The translations under genes were made by a program, and so were the position numbers. A stretch of 64,000 nt of DNA from Adiantum capillus-veneris. Taxonomy: Eukaryota > Streptophyta > Polypodiopsida > Polypodiales > Pteridaceae. The DNA is taken from assembly GCA_014529385.2 (NCBI GenBank), contig CM043950.1, positions 150,166,945 through 150,230,944 of the forward strand. The letters run 5' to 3'. Positions within the stretch are counted from its first letter, which is position 1. Each line of letters starts with the position of its first letter. The notes beneath the pieces were generated by a model, which saw nothing but the letters and a program-made list of their open reading frames with translations, made no database searches and was not told where the DNA came from. Of the stretch, positions 11,114 through 22,514 are shown in pieces.

Positions 11114-12741
11114 TACAAAAAAATCTTGCGATAATAATACTTTATGCAAACATTGTCCAAGTCAATCCCCTTTGCGTTTCATTCTTCATTTCATCTTACA
11201 ATCAATTAAGCAATATACATGTCCAAAAGCCTATGCACACTCCCTTTCAATTCCTCTCTCTTCTTGATCTCATTTCGAACTTTTGCATGCATTCTTAACA
11301 GAATCGATCGCGCATACTTACCATATTTTGAGACATTCCCTATCGAAAATTAATCTAATTCCAATGCATGGTACACATACATTCAATTATAACATTCATT
11401 CCTCAATTGAGTCATCATGCAATCTCAAAAAAATTGTTATCAAAGGAGGTTTACATCAAGCATTGCATACACATATGAATGTAGTGCATTAATTCTCAAA
11501 TGCCAATTTGTTTCCGAATTCAATCATTGCAATTTTCATTGCTCATATCCCATGTCAATCATCCAAACCCAATCAATCAAATACACACCGATATTTTAGG
11601 TCTTTTAATCATCATAATTGGCAACCAAGACCAATTATTCATCCCCAATTTAGGCATAATTGGCAATTAATTAGGCACACACACCTAAATTTAGGCCGTC
11701 AATTCGTGCAAAAATTTCATTAAACACTCATTGAATTTCATCAATTGCACACTTGATCACACATACATGAGTATATACATGCTAAATTAACTCAATTTTA
11801 ATAAAAAATTGATCAAATTTTAACTTAATTTAGCATTGCAGACACACAAAAATTAGGTGCACAAATCCTTTTTTTTTTGCTCAATTAGCAATGAAATTAG
11901 GCCAATTCCTAATGCTTGCACACACATTTATTGCAAAATCATATATCTACAAGCATTTAGGTGTTCACTTTGACCATAAATCTTCTCATCAAAGTTATTT
12001 AAAATGGGCACATACATTCAAATCTTGCCCTAATTTTGGCAATTAGGCCTACTCCATGACCGGAATAGCCTCACATACACATCAATTTAGTGATTTTCAC
12101 ACACAATTTATGCAAAACTACCATTCCTCAAGCATCTAGGCATCCAATTTCATGAAATTAGGCATAAATTCCATCAATTAGGCACACACACCTAATTTTA
12201 GCAATGATTTAGCAACTCAATGGGATCGACTTAATCAATCAAATGTTGAATGGAGTAGGTCAATCCACTTACAATTGATTACTTGCTCGCTTAATCCTTG
12301 CTCCGAGCGTAGACACTTCATTGCACACACATGTGTGCAACTCCGATTCGGTCCAAAATTGATCAAAAAATTGACCAAAATCAACACTCAATCACATGAT
12401 TAGGCATAGATTAGAGCAATGAAGAGTGATGATCCTCCTCAATTAAGGGGATTTAGCATACATTCCAAATCAAAATTAGTGGTTAGGTTAGCACAATTAG
12501 CATGGAATTAGTACAATTAGCACGAAATTAGCATGAATGGGATGCAAAATTAGTGAAGGTTAGTGAAAAATTAGCAAAATCAAAAGAGAATTTAGGGGTT
12601 TTTGGGGTGAAATGACTCTATACACATCCAATTAAACCTAATTACACTACACACAAATCAAATCCTACCTAATTACAAGAAATCGATAATTAAATTACTC
12701 TTATCTTTTGCAACCTCAACTCCACTAGCGTAGGCAATCTG

Positions 12742-12759
12742 TCCCCGACAGCGGTGCAA
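12742..12759 (-). promoter_or_regulatory. Primer binding site of element E (tRNA-Asp-like)
   Basis: The 18 bases next to the 5' LTR read TTGCACCGCTGTCGGGGA on the minus strand. Compared with TGGCGCCGTTGCCGGGGA, the complement of the plant tRNA-Asp 3' end as I remember it, 14 of 18 agree. The last ten bases are identical to the family A site at 37970-37987. Confidence 0.65.
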
Positions 12760-12809
12760 TGTTGGAGGCTCGCCATAGCATAGGCAATCTCCCACAAAAT
12801 CTATCAATC

Positions 12810-12884
<75 letters not shown>

Positions 12885-13764
12885 CTAAGGCTTGGAGGCA
12901 TCACACAAAGAATGTGCGAGAGCGTCATCGGATGCAACGATTGAGAGGATTCAAGAGCGTGCATCCTCCAATGCAAATAGAAATCATCCCAAATCAACTA
13001 ATGCTAATCGCACATCAAGCATCAATTCAAGCAATCATCTACACACATCAAGAAACGAAGTGAAACATACTAATCTTGGAATCTCTCAAGCCCAACTCTA
13101 ATTACATGCATTGTCGATTAAGCACACAAGATCGCATTCAAGTCGGCCACCCCAACCATGCCAATCATGGTGTCCAAATCAAGTCACACATAATCAAATT
13201 AAGCTCAAGGCTTCTTAATCCTACACACACACACAAGAACACCATTAGAGGACAACTCTAATCCCTCAATCACGAGTACGCCCACTGCGCTTAATCGAGA
13301 GAGTTAGATAAGGACTCCACTAATCGGAGTATCTTAGCATAAGTAAGAGTTAAATTAGAGAAGATCAACACTTCAAAACAATGAAGGAAAGTAGAGAAAC
13401 ATGATTGACAACATAATGAAGACTAGATTAATTAAGAGAGGATTACACTAATTATATGTGATTAGCACTAGCCTTCTAAGCATGGGCATTAAGATCAAAG
13501 GCTAGGCCATCAAGACCTCCTCTAGAGAGAGAGTTCTCAAAAGGACCACTCAAGAATGACCTCTCATTAAGCATAGGGCTCTTTTATAGCTTTGGGCCTC
13601 AAACCCTTCAACTATGGGATAAACTGCGCTCTCTGGCCTAGACTCATACAACTTTGGAACTCCTAAATGAGCCCAAGCCCTATACAATGAAAAGTAAATA
13701 ATGTGCACTATGGCACATCCACAGCTTGGTGCATAATTGGTGTATCCGTTAGCCGCTGCTAACA
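12760..13764 (-). repeat. 5' LTR of element E with expanded (GA)n
   Basis: 1005 bp, aligned to 5914-6860. The length difference is almost entirely an uninterrupted (GA)n of about 69 bases at 12812-12880. Because the two LTRs are copied from one template at insertion, the microsatellite has changed length since then. Confidence 0.92.
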
Positions 13765-15838
13765 GTCTCACTAGAAAAGTGACCTCCACTTAATCCAGCA
13801 TGTGCTTGTTTTAAAACTTTTCCTCCCCTTATTTCATGAGTAGTTTAGCTCTCACATGTTCTTTTTGTGACCCTGAATCATCTGAGGTAGCTGAATGTCC
13901 TTCTAACTCATCTGTTGCATCATATTAGAGGTCTGAAAAGACTTGTTGAGCTTTCATTAAGTCTTTGGATTCGTGAATTTCGTCTTCAATGTGAATGGTT
14001 GAAATCATTTCTATGGGAATTATTTCATATCCATCCTCATTGCAAAATTGAGTAGGCATAGACGTATGTACACATACATCGATTGTTGCTAAAATTTGAG
14101 TCCATTCAAATGGCTCAGTGTTCAGGTACATAGGCTTCATTTGTGCAATCCCTTTCTAAGATACATTCTTCCTGTTTTAAGCTCCCATTTTTTGAAGGTC
14201 AGTACATCCAAACAAAAGTGTCTTTGTTCAACCAAGATGGAAGCTTAGTTTCAGCCGAAGAGACTGAATCCAACTCTTGTATGGATGTTTTAATGACATC
14301 TCTATAAGTGTCATATTTTAGATTAACCCTTGTTATTGATCCCACTTGCTTCAAGTACAGATAATTGTTTTCCCAATCTTGGATGAGTTGTACTTGTCAC
14401 ATGAAAGGTCTTCCCAATATGATTTCGTAATTGAGGTTCTTTCCAAAGTCTACTATGGCAAAAGTGTGTTGATATTCAATGCCATAGGAATTAACTATCG
14501 CTTTTTCAAGCAGTTCTAAAGGTCTTTCAATGTGTCTATCAGCCAATTGCAATTTCATTCAAGTTTGTCTAATGGCTGGTTGTCCCCAGGATTCCCATAC
14601 TGCTTTTGTGGATATGGCTCCCCACTATCCAGTATTTCCATGGTTTCTATATAATTATATCTCAGTGGAAGGGTGATATTTCCTTCTTTCCCTTCGTAGT
14701 ATTCTCCAACTTTGTTCATTGGAACAAATCGAATCTCTTTGTTATCCATTTCATGTTTCAATTTTTCCTTTTTTTTTGCGATTAGCCCTGTTATTTCCAC
14801 CTTCTCTAGAGTTTTCTATAGATCATTCCATAAATATGGTCTGATTTTCAACAGTTCTCCTAAAGTAAGAGTGCATTGGATGGGTGTAGACATGATTGAG
14901 TGGACATTGTCTACTTCTACGGTCTGTTCTGATCTTTTTACTTGAGTGGTTTTACACACTATGGATTTATCTTCGCTATCTCCCAAGTAAGAGGATAATG
15001 TTTTCAAGGTCAATGGTTTAGACATTCCTAAAGCTTCAGATCCATGATCCGCATACAAGGATTGTACATCCATGTCCATATCAAGAGGTAGGTTGTCTAA
15101 CCAAACTTCCACTATAGGAGCTGACTTCAGAGTTAAGCTCCCATCATTAATATCCATAAACGTTTCCCATAAGTGTCCTGGCCAGTCTTCTTCTAAGAAT
15201 GGAATTCCGTCTAAGGCATCTTCGCTGTCCGCCGGCACTATAAGTTGTGGATCTTTTGTTTCAAGGTGAGGTTCTAGTACCACTTTGGATTTTTTTATTG
15301 GCTCTTACCACAAGCTCCTCAGGTTTTGCCATACTTCGAGCTTGGGTTTTTGTTTTTCTAGCATCTCTTGCGTGATCCTTACCAAATTTTGATAAGCTTC
15401 AAGATTAGCTGCTTCCATGTTTGGAGAAGGATAGTTCTTCCATTTGTTTTCCATGTTTTGGCCTGCTTTAAGTCCTGCTTGGTAAGCTTCCAAGGATGCA
15501 TTAATAGGCTAAAAAATTTTATCAACCAAAATTAATCCTCTAGATTTCACGGTGGTTTCTTTGATTTCACTTCCATTTTCTTTTACCTTTTCTTGGAATA
15601 GCTTCTTTGTTTTCTCCATGATTTCAGCTCATTGTTTTTGTTTTCTCATCTCATACCTTTTGTTTCTGCTTCTTTTGGTCTTTTGAGAGGAAATTTTTGT
15701 ATTCTCTGACTCATCAGAGGAGTTATGTTTCTTTTTCTTAGCCTGAGCTCGGGTGATTACCTTGATTGGAACAATCTATTCGCTCTTAGATGAGCTACTA
15801 GGTATCACTTGGACTACGTTCACTACTGTTTTACCCTT
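13765..15838 (-). pseudogene. A1 protease and linker region, RT deleted
   Basis: From 15838 down: linker with the block DALDGIPFLEEDWPGHLWE (about 15210), a segment ending KIRPYLWNDL (about 14820), the protease with METMEILDSG (DSG active site about 14640) and a downstream segment FEWTQILATIDVCVHTSM (about 14100). Each has its counterpart in A3 (45520, 45890, 46090, 46640). Near 13800 the sequence jumps from the post-protease segment (A3 position about 46915) into the integrase HHCC region HAGLSGGHFSSET (A3 about 49490). RT and RNase H are thus deleted. Stops and shifts occur throughout. Confidence 0.8.
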
Positions 15839-18035
15839 GTTTAAAGGATTTTTAGGACAATCTTTTGGGAAGTTTCCTCCCTTTTTGAAACATTATATGA
15901 AATAAACTTCAACTGGCTTGAGGTTTTTGTCAGGCTCTGGAAATCATTCTTCCAATGATCATCTGCACCACAGTTATGACAGTTTCTAGTCCTTGGCTTA
16001 ATCATGGGTCTTACCATAGGAGGTCTAATACCTTGATTAGCCATGTAATACATTGGTGCAAGCTCTAGTGGAGTATAAGTCACGGGTTCTTCCATTGATG
16101 GTGGATGTGAATTATACCAATCTCCTTCTACCATTACTGTAGATGGACTAGGCTCAGCATAGGGTATAACAGGTACTAGTGCTTGTTCATCTATGACTCC
16201 CTCTGGATGCGTGTACTTTACAAGCACTGCATTATATCCTAGATATGGATATTATTGGCACAACACAGGTTTAGGTCTTTCCATACTGATTGGTGGTCTT
16301 TGAGCTGGGGCCATAGTAGGCTAATAACTAAACATGGTTGTCCTTGTGGTCTCATAGGCATGTATTGAACATTCCCATCATACTTTGGTCGATAATAGCA
16401 CTCATTGGTCTCATGGCTGGTCCATTTACCCTCGATTGCACACCATTTCTACGTCCTAATTGATTGTCCCTGTTGAGGTATCCCTTGCCCTGGTCCCCTC
16501 ATAGGTGATGTTTGCATGTTATTCATCATGTCATTCATCCTCTTGAGCATATCTTCTATGGTTGAGAGCGGTGCTTCAGTAGCCATTCCCACTTGTGCTA
16601 GTTTGGTGGATGCTCTTTTCTCGCTTTGATTATCCTTAGGGACATCTTCTTCATTGAAAATATCACAATTGTCTCCTAAGTCAATAGCATCTAACACACA
16701 CTCTTCTAGGGTTGTATGCTTGTTGCTATATAGTATAGCATGTAGTTCTTTGTTTAGCAGTCCCTCTAGAAACAATGATACTAGCCATTCTTTTGCCGGT
16801 ATCTCTAGCTCTGGGCATCTTGCAATGTATTGTTTCATTTGAGTTGCACAATCCCTAACAGACTCACCTTGTTTCTGTTTAAAGATGTAGATTTGAGCTA
16901 CCGTATTGTGTTTGATCCCTGTTTTGGAACAAGCAGCTACAAATCCTTGAGCTAATGTACGCGTTATGCTCTTAGCACTTGCTTAAATCCGGTTGAGTGG
17001 TCATATGGATCCCCTAATCCATTGTATTTTTTGATCTATTTATGAAAATCAGCTGGTCTGACACGTCTATTTGGTTCAACTCCCGGTCTCTTGACAGTTG
17101 GTCCCGTTCCTAGTCCTTCAAACCAGTCTGTTGGAAATAGTGACTCGGACTGGCCTTAGTGCCACCCTGTTTTCTTCATGATGAGGTGGTTTCTGATTTT
17201 CTAACCTTACCCTCAAAAGATCTCTCACGGTGTTCATCTCTTGGAATAGTTTCTGGTCCTTGGCTCAATATCCAATCCCTTATGGAGTACCCTTGGTATT
17301 TGGTATGTTCCACCTCCTCAGGAGTCATCATAGCAAAGTTATTGTTATAACAATCCCTAAATAGGTAGGTTGGTAGATCTCCTGAAACCTTGTCCTTGAT
17401 TTTTAAGATATATATGATCTTCATGGGTGTTAGCTGTCTTGATTTGGCATGAGAAGTCCATAGAAGGTCTTTGAAATTTCTATCCTCCCAACAATAGACT
17501 CTGATCCTAGGATTATCCTTACTAAGCCATTTCAAAGGCTTTAAATCAACTTGATCGTATCCCTCAAATTCTAACGTTGGTGGTTCTCTTTAGCTGCCAT
17601 ATTTGGAATTATGATATTTATTTCTAAACCCCCTTTGTCTATCACGCCAAGGTTTTCAACTTGTAAATACTAAGTTTCGTTTCTATCCATGTACATTTTT
17701 CCTTGTTTGTTTGCCCTGATCTCCTCTTTGAACTCAATACCATGGTCATGAATGCGAAAAGCATACTCTTCATTAAGATCCAGGTAAACCTGAGGTCCAT
17801 GGCGATCAGTCTTATAAAAAGAGAGTATACGCTTATAGCACACTGTCGTTCCAATTTTTGAGTGAGTCGAATAGGAAGACATTTCAGATGTTGAATCCGA
17901 AAAGGTGTCTGAGACTTCTTTGAGGATAGTATGCTAGGGATTTCCTTGATTCACACTTTCTTCGGTGGATACTCTACTGGAGGTTTCTCCAAATATGCCT
18001 TGGTTTCTTAGTACACGACCAGATCTGAGGTTCAT
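15839..18035 (-). pseudogene. A1 gag (N-terminal domain, capsid, zinc knuckle), decayed
   Basis: Starts at ATG 18035 (MNLRSGRVLRNQGIFGETSS), matching A2 and A3. An N-terminal region of unknown fold (VYLDLNEEYAFRIHDHGIEF, about 17780) is followed by capsid pieces (IARCPELEIPAKEWLVSLFL, about 16820) and a CCHC-like zinc knuckle, CHNCGADDHWK, near 15980. About 130 bp of capsid, including the segment with TWFQNIPPRS in A2 and A3, are missing near 16963. Gag would build the virus-like particle and bind the element RNA; stops and frameshifts make this copy inactive. Confidence 0.8.
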
Positions 18036-18704
18036 AAAGACTTGTGAAGTGCTGGATAGATTACTTACTATGAGATTGACTTATTGTCAACTTCTTCCCC
18101 TTGACTTGATTGCAACTTCCGTCAAGCTGCCAATTCCTTGTCTGCAACCTGATTCCTGTATCAATTTTGATCAAGTTAGCTATTAGTACAATTCTTGCTA
18201 ACTATTATGACTAGTCTATGTGTATCACTCCAAATAGAGTTAAGTGAGCCAACAGTTGAGACTTTCAGATATCACTTTTGCAAAAAGTCAAAGGACTAAT
18301 CTGCAACCTTAAAACTGAGTGAACATGTACCAAGTTGGATCCGATTGAACCCAAAATTGCTCGGTGGCCTTGTATTATGTTGGTCTAACACTGTACAAGT
18401 TCAAAAGTCAAAATTGATGTCTCTCTGTAGCAGTAGTAAATTTTGTCATTTTTTAACACTTTTTGGCTTGTTTTACCCAGTATACTACCTGTTAAGGTCC
18501 CTGGACAAGTTTCACCAAGTTTGGACAAAATCTGTTCAAGTTTAGCAACTGTTTCATGTCCACAAACTCAATTTTCAAGAATCTGGCTTAAGTCTCACTT
18601 CTGTGATCCAAATTTCACCAAAATTGATTTCTGTGGTCTACTTGATATGCTTGACCTTGTGGTATATACCCAAATGTGCAAGATTATCAATTTTTGAAGC
18701 AGAT

Positions 18705-19302
18705 GTAAATAATCGTGATTATTTACTCCAGCTATTTTTTTGCATTTTTTTGTTCCAATCTTGACACAGATCTGTTAAGCACCTCAACTTAAAGTCTCTA
18801 GCCAAGTTCATCAAGTTTGGACAACTTTTTGTTCAAATGGTCATCTTGTCCGCAGACTGCCTTTGCAAATTTGGCCACAATTTTCAATCCAATGATCCAA
18901 ATCTTACCAAATTTGATTTGTGGGCTTATTACAACATGATAAAGCTAGTGGTATACTGACTTGGCAAAAAAGTTGAAAAATGGGGCAGATGTAAATAATC
19001 GCGATTATTTACAACAACTGGTAAATTTTTACATCTTTTTGGTCAACTGAGTATGTACACATGTCTATCACATCAATATAAACCTATGAATAAAGTTTCA
19101 TTGAGTTTGAACAATTTTTTTTCCAAATTACACTCAAGTTTCCAAAACTCAGTACAAACTTTAGTTTTTACCCGGTTTTTGGTCAATCTGGTGATCCAAA
19201 TCTTAAGTGCCTTCAAAAGTTGTTTGTAGACATACATAGATTCACTAGTATCAACCTTGGTCAGTTTTGAGCTGAAAGTAAATAATCACGATCATTTACT
19301 TT
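18705..19302. repeat. Palindrome array in the A1 leader
   Basis: Three palindromes with centres near 18715, 19001 and 19288 (spacing 286 and 287). The second is a perfect 22-base palindrome; the third extends to 28 bases with one mismatch pair. The surrounding monomers are much more diverged than the palindromes. Confidence 0.8.
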
Positions 19303-19975
19303 AGGCCTAAAATGAACACTTTTTTGCACTTTTTCACTGGACAGTCTTTTCATGAGCTATTTTAAGCCTATAAATCAAGTCAAAACTTAATTTGGCCTAA
19401 AATGTCAAGAAAAAGTAAACAATCTGAGTTTATAAACTCTTGAAATTTTTACCTCAATGTTTCCTTGAGCTACCCACTGGTTCATATAACTTTTAAGCAT
19501 ACTCTCTAATCGGATTGAGTGGTTGGCAGTCCTTTTGTGCTATTTCTAGTCGTACACCTAAATTTTTGCAACTTCACATAACAACTCACAATTGATTATT
19601 TCAAAGAGAGCAGTGTTCTGAAACCCACCTCAGATTCTACTTACCGTACTCCTAGATTCTACTGCAATGGGGTTGTGGAAAGTGTCCATAAACACTCGTT
19701 TTCTTGTTTTTGTTATGGTTTTCTGAGCTTTGATCTTAAGACTTGTCTCGTCCATCAATCATTCTCAAAATCCAACTCCAGTTCTACAATCCTACAATCC
19801 TAAAGGCACCTAGCAAGTACAATTACTTCAAAGCTACCTCTGCACAATAAAAGATGACAATCTTTAAGCTATGCGGTTTTTAATAAGAAAGTTTCTACTC
19901 TAGGAGATTCTAGAGGAAGTTAAAGGATAACTTCACACGACACTCGTGTTTTTCCCTAGTTTAGGTCTCTTCGAT

Positions 19976-19993
19976 CCCCAACAATGACACCAA
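19976..19993 (-). promoter_or_regulatory. Primer binding site of A1
   Basis: The minus strand reads TGGTGTCATTGTTGGGGA directly after the LTR end CCCACA, a diverged version of the tRNA-Asp-like site better preserved in A2 at 37970-37987. Confidence 0.6.
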
Positions 19994-19994
19994 A

Positions 19995-20885
19995 TGTGGG
20001 ATGGGTGTCTAACCTCACTTCTATCTTATTGCAGACGTAGTGAGAACCACGAATAAATTGTCAATCCATGGGATGAAGCTGACTCGACTAGTGCATAGAG
20101 GCTACAAGAGGTTGTTAATCTCTTGGAAACCAACAAACAACTTGCATCTAACTCAAGCTACACTCAACTGACTGAAATCACCAAAGGTCAATCGCTCATC
20201 GACAAACAAATCACATCTGTTACAGCATTAAATGACATCCAAACGTAATGAAACTTCTAGGACATGTTTATAAGACCTAAGCACACATGCTTATGGTCTC
20301 AAATCCCACTTTAGGTCAAGTGCAAAAATTATGATCAATGGATTTTTGACCTAGTCGTTTTTGACCTAGAATACATTTAAATGCTGAGTAATGATACCCC
20401 AATACCTCGCCTATGCTTAGTTTTTGATTTTGAAGTGTAAATTCTTACTTATGATGAAATTAGGCCGCGGGTCCGACGACGCCAAAAGCTAGAAATACCG
20501 TGAAATGCTTACATCAACGCGTAGAGATCTTACCTGTGGTTGCAATGCAACCGGGGAGGGAGTAGGAAGTACGAGAAGGAGAGAAGTGAGCACCGTTAGC
20601 TCACGCTGTGTATTTCATTATCCAAAAACTTGAAAAATAACTTACAAAAATTGGCTTTTATACCTTAGCCAAGGTTTTTGGTGGTCAAAACTAATAATTT
20701 GGGAGCTCTAACTAAAGATAAGTAAAGACAGGTGGATACAATCTGAAAGCTTGTAGCCTTGGTTCATCAGTTACAAAATGTATTCCGAAAAATAGGAGTT
20801 ACACTATTTGCGATTCATCAAAATAATAAATGTTTTCAGAATGAGAGCTGCGAAAAATGATGTCTGAGTTAACTTGCTGCTAACA
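19995..20885 (-). repeat. Complete 5' LTR of A1
   Basis: 891 bp. On the minus strand it starts TGTTAGCAGC and ends CCCACA, then the primer site. It carries TATAAAAG at 20663-20656. It matches the partial LTRs of A2 (37990-38680) and A3 (38692-39359). Its outer end touches A2 gag at 20886. Confidence 0.85.
20656..20663 (-). promoter_or_regulatory. TATA box in the A1 LTR
   Basis: TATAAAAG on the minus strand in the context GGTATAAAAGCC, kept exactly in the A3 LTR (38836-38843). It is the probable core promoter for the genomic RNA. Confidence 0.55.
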
Positions 20886-22514
20886 CAGCCGTTCCCACTT
20901 GTGCTGGTTTGGTGGATGCTGCTTTCTCACTTTGGTTATCCTTAGGAACATCCTCTTTATTGAAAATATCACTACTGTCTCCTAAGTCAATAGCTTCAGA
21001 AACACACTCTTCTAGGGTTATATGATTCTTGCTATACAATATAGCATGAAATTCTTTGTTTAGCAGTCCCTCTAGAAACAATGATACTAATCTTTCTTCT
21101 GCAGGTATCTCTAGTTCTGGGCATCTTGCAATGTATTGTTTCATTCTAGTTGCCAATCCCTAACAGAATCACCTTATTTCAGTTTGAAGCTATAGATTTG
21201 AGCTATCGTATTATGTTTGATTCCCATTTTGGAACATGCAGCTACAAATCCTTGAGCTAATGTATTTAAGTCCATGATTGACCTTGGTGGAATGTTTTGG
21301 AACCATGTCAGTTCTTTTCCTTCTAATGTCATTCCAAATCCCTCGAATTGAGTATGGAAATCAAATATGCGTTCTGCTCTTAGCACTTGTTTAAAGCTTG
21401 CTAAGTGATCATATGGATCCCTAGATCCATTATATTTTTCTGACCCATTTTTGAAATCAACTGGTCTACCATGTCTATTTGCTTCAACTCCCGGTCTCTT
21501 GGCAGTTGGTCTTGTTCTGAGTCCTTCAAACCAGTCTGTTGCAAATAGTGACTCATGTAGCCTTGGACTGGCTTTAATGTCACCCGGTTTTCTTCGTGAT
21601 GAGGTAGTTTCGGGTTTCTTAACATTGCTCGCAAAAGTTCTCATGGAGTTCATCTCTAAGAATAGTTTTTGGTCCTTGGCCCAATATCCAATCCTTTATG
21701 GAGTACCCTTAGTATTTGGTTTATTCCACCTCCTCAAGACTCATCATAACAAAGTTATTGTTTTAACAATCCCAAAATAGGTAGGTTGGTAGATTTGCTA
21801 AATCCTTGTCTTTGATTTTGAAAATATAGATGATCTTCATGGGCATTAATTGTCTTGATTTGGCATGAGAAGTACATGAAAGTTCTTTGACATTTCTATC
21901 CTCCCAACAATAGACTCTGATCCTAGGATTATCTGTACTAAGCCGTTTCAAGGGCTTCAAATCAACTTGATCGTATCCCTCAAATTCTAAAGTCGATGGT
22001 CCTTCTTTTGCTGCCATATCCGGAATTATGGTATTTACTTCTAATCCCCATTTGTCTATCACGTCAGGGTTTTCAACTTGTAAATACTGAGTTACGTTTT
22101 TATCCATGTATATTTTTCCTTGTTTGTTCGCCCTGATTTCCTCTTCAAACTCTATGCCATGGTCATCAATGCAAATAGCATACTCTTCATTAGGATCCAC
22201 GTAAACCTGAGCTGCATGGCGATTAGTCTTATAATGCACCGTTGTTCCGGTTTTTGAAGGAGTCAAATAGGAAGACATTTCAGATGTTGATTCTGAAAAA
22301 GTGTCTGAGACTTCTTTAAAGATAGTGTCCAAATGGTTGCCTTGATTCACACTCTACACATTTCAGATGTTGATGCTGAAAAAGTGTTTGAGACTTCTTC
22401 AAAGATAGTGTCCAAATGGTTGCCTTGATTCACACTCTCTTCGGTGGATACTCTACTAGCGGTCTCTCCAAATATGAGTTGGTTTGCTAGTATACGACCA
22501 TATCTAAGGTTCAT
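20886..22514 (-). pseudogene. A2 gag, best preserved N-terminal region
   Basis: From ATG 22514 (MNLRYGRILANQLIFGETAS) the minus strand encodes the N-terminal region and capsid. An unbroken stretch of 195 codons (22350-21763) holds VYVDPNEEYAICIDDHGIEF and RVYCWEDRNVKEL. Capsid follows after frameshifts, with GKELTWFQNIPPRSIMDLNT (about 21290) and ARCPELEIPAEERLVSLFL (about 21120), the pattern of Retrotrans_gag. The frame ends abruptly at the A1 LTR (20885), so zinc knuckles and pol are missing here. The N-terminal domain is not one I recognise from other gypsy gags. Confidence 0.82.
22276..22441. repeat. Tandem duplication, 83 bp x 2, in A2 gag start
   Basis: CATTTCAGATGTTGA recurs at 22276 and 22359 followed by parallel sequence to CCTTGATTCACACTCT. 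A1 and A3 have one unit. It disrupts the gag frame. Confidence 0.85.

Larger units (their letters stand above)
6874..12741 (-). other. Noncoding interior of element E
   Basis: 5.9 kb with no recognised protein domain on either strand. 7000-9700 is AT-rich with many short TTGAAA/ATGAAA words. 9700-10920 is more GC-rich with (GT)n runs at about 10254-10272 and 10375-10393. 11200-12700 is rich in TTAGGC, AATTAG and ACACACA words. A few frames stay open for 60-130 codons, but mostly within low-complexity or repeat sequence. One fragment near 10925 is listed separately. Confidence 0.7.
5914..13764 (-). mobile_element. Element E: complete non-autonomous LTR retrotransposon
   Basis: Two direct LTRs (5914-6860 and 12760-13764) begin TGTTGG and end GCTGCTAACA, and are flanked by the perfect 5-bp duplication GTCTC (5909-5913 and 13765-13769). 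The empty site is present in A3 at about 49515, where integrase reads straight through. A polypurine tract lies at 6861-6873 and a tRNA-Asp-like primer site at 12742-12759, both on the minus strand, giving the orientation. The 5.9-kb interior has no gag, protease, RT or integrase, so it fits the LARD class and depends on another element. The shared LTR end GCTGCTAACA and primer site point to family A as helper. Confidence 0.92.
18036..19994 (-). other. A1 leader with palindromic 285-bp repeats
   Basis: About 1.96 kb between LTR and gag. It contains tandem, diverged monomers of about 286 bp, each with an AT-rich palindrome: 18705-18726, 18991-19012 (perfect, core AATAATCGCGATTATT) and 19275-19302, plus a weak remnant near 18434. 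Each monomer also carries a CCAAGTTTCACCAAGTTTGGAC-like and a GATCCAAATTTCACC-like segment. The same array is in A2 and A3. No coding sequence is seen. Confidence 0.8.
4361..20885 (-). mobile_element. Family A gypsy element A1 (truncated, nested host)
   Basis: Reading on the minus strand from 20885: LTR (19995-20885), tRNA-Asp-like primer site, ~1.96-kb leader with palindromic repeats, gag (18035-15839), protease and linkers (15500-13800), then a direct jump into integrase at about 13800. RT and RNase H are absent, corresponding to a deletion of roughly 2.6 kb relative to A3 (46915-49480). The integrase is split by element E. There is no second LTR in the window: the left end runs into the second protease-like segment. 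Its LTR abuts the gag of A2 at 20886, as if A1 had inserted there, but the other side of that insertion is not in the window. Confidence 0.8.

Noticed and set aside
11290-12720. TTAGGC-rich sequence as a telomeric repeat
   Set aside because: The words are scattered at irregular spacing within AATTAG/ACACAC-rich sequence, not in tandem.
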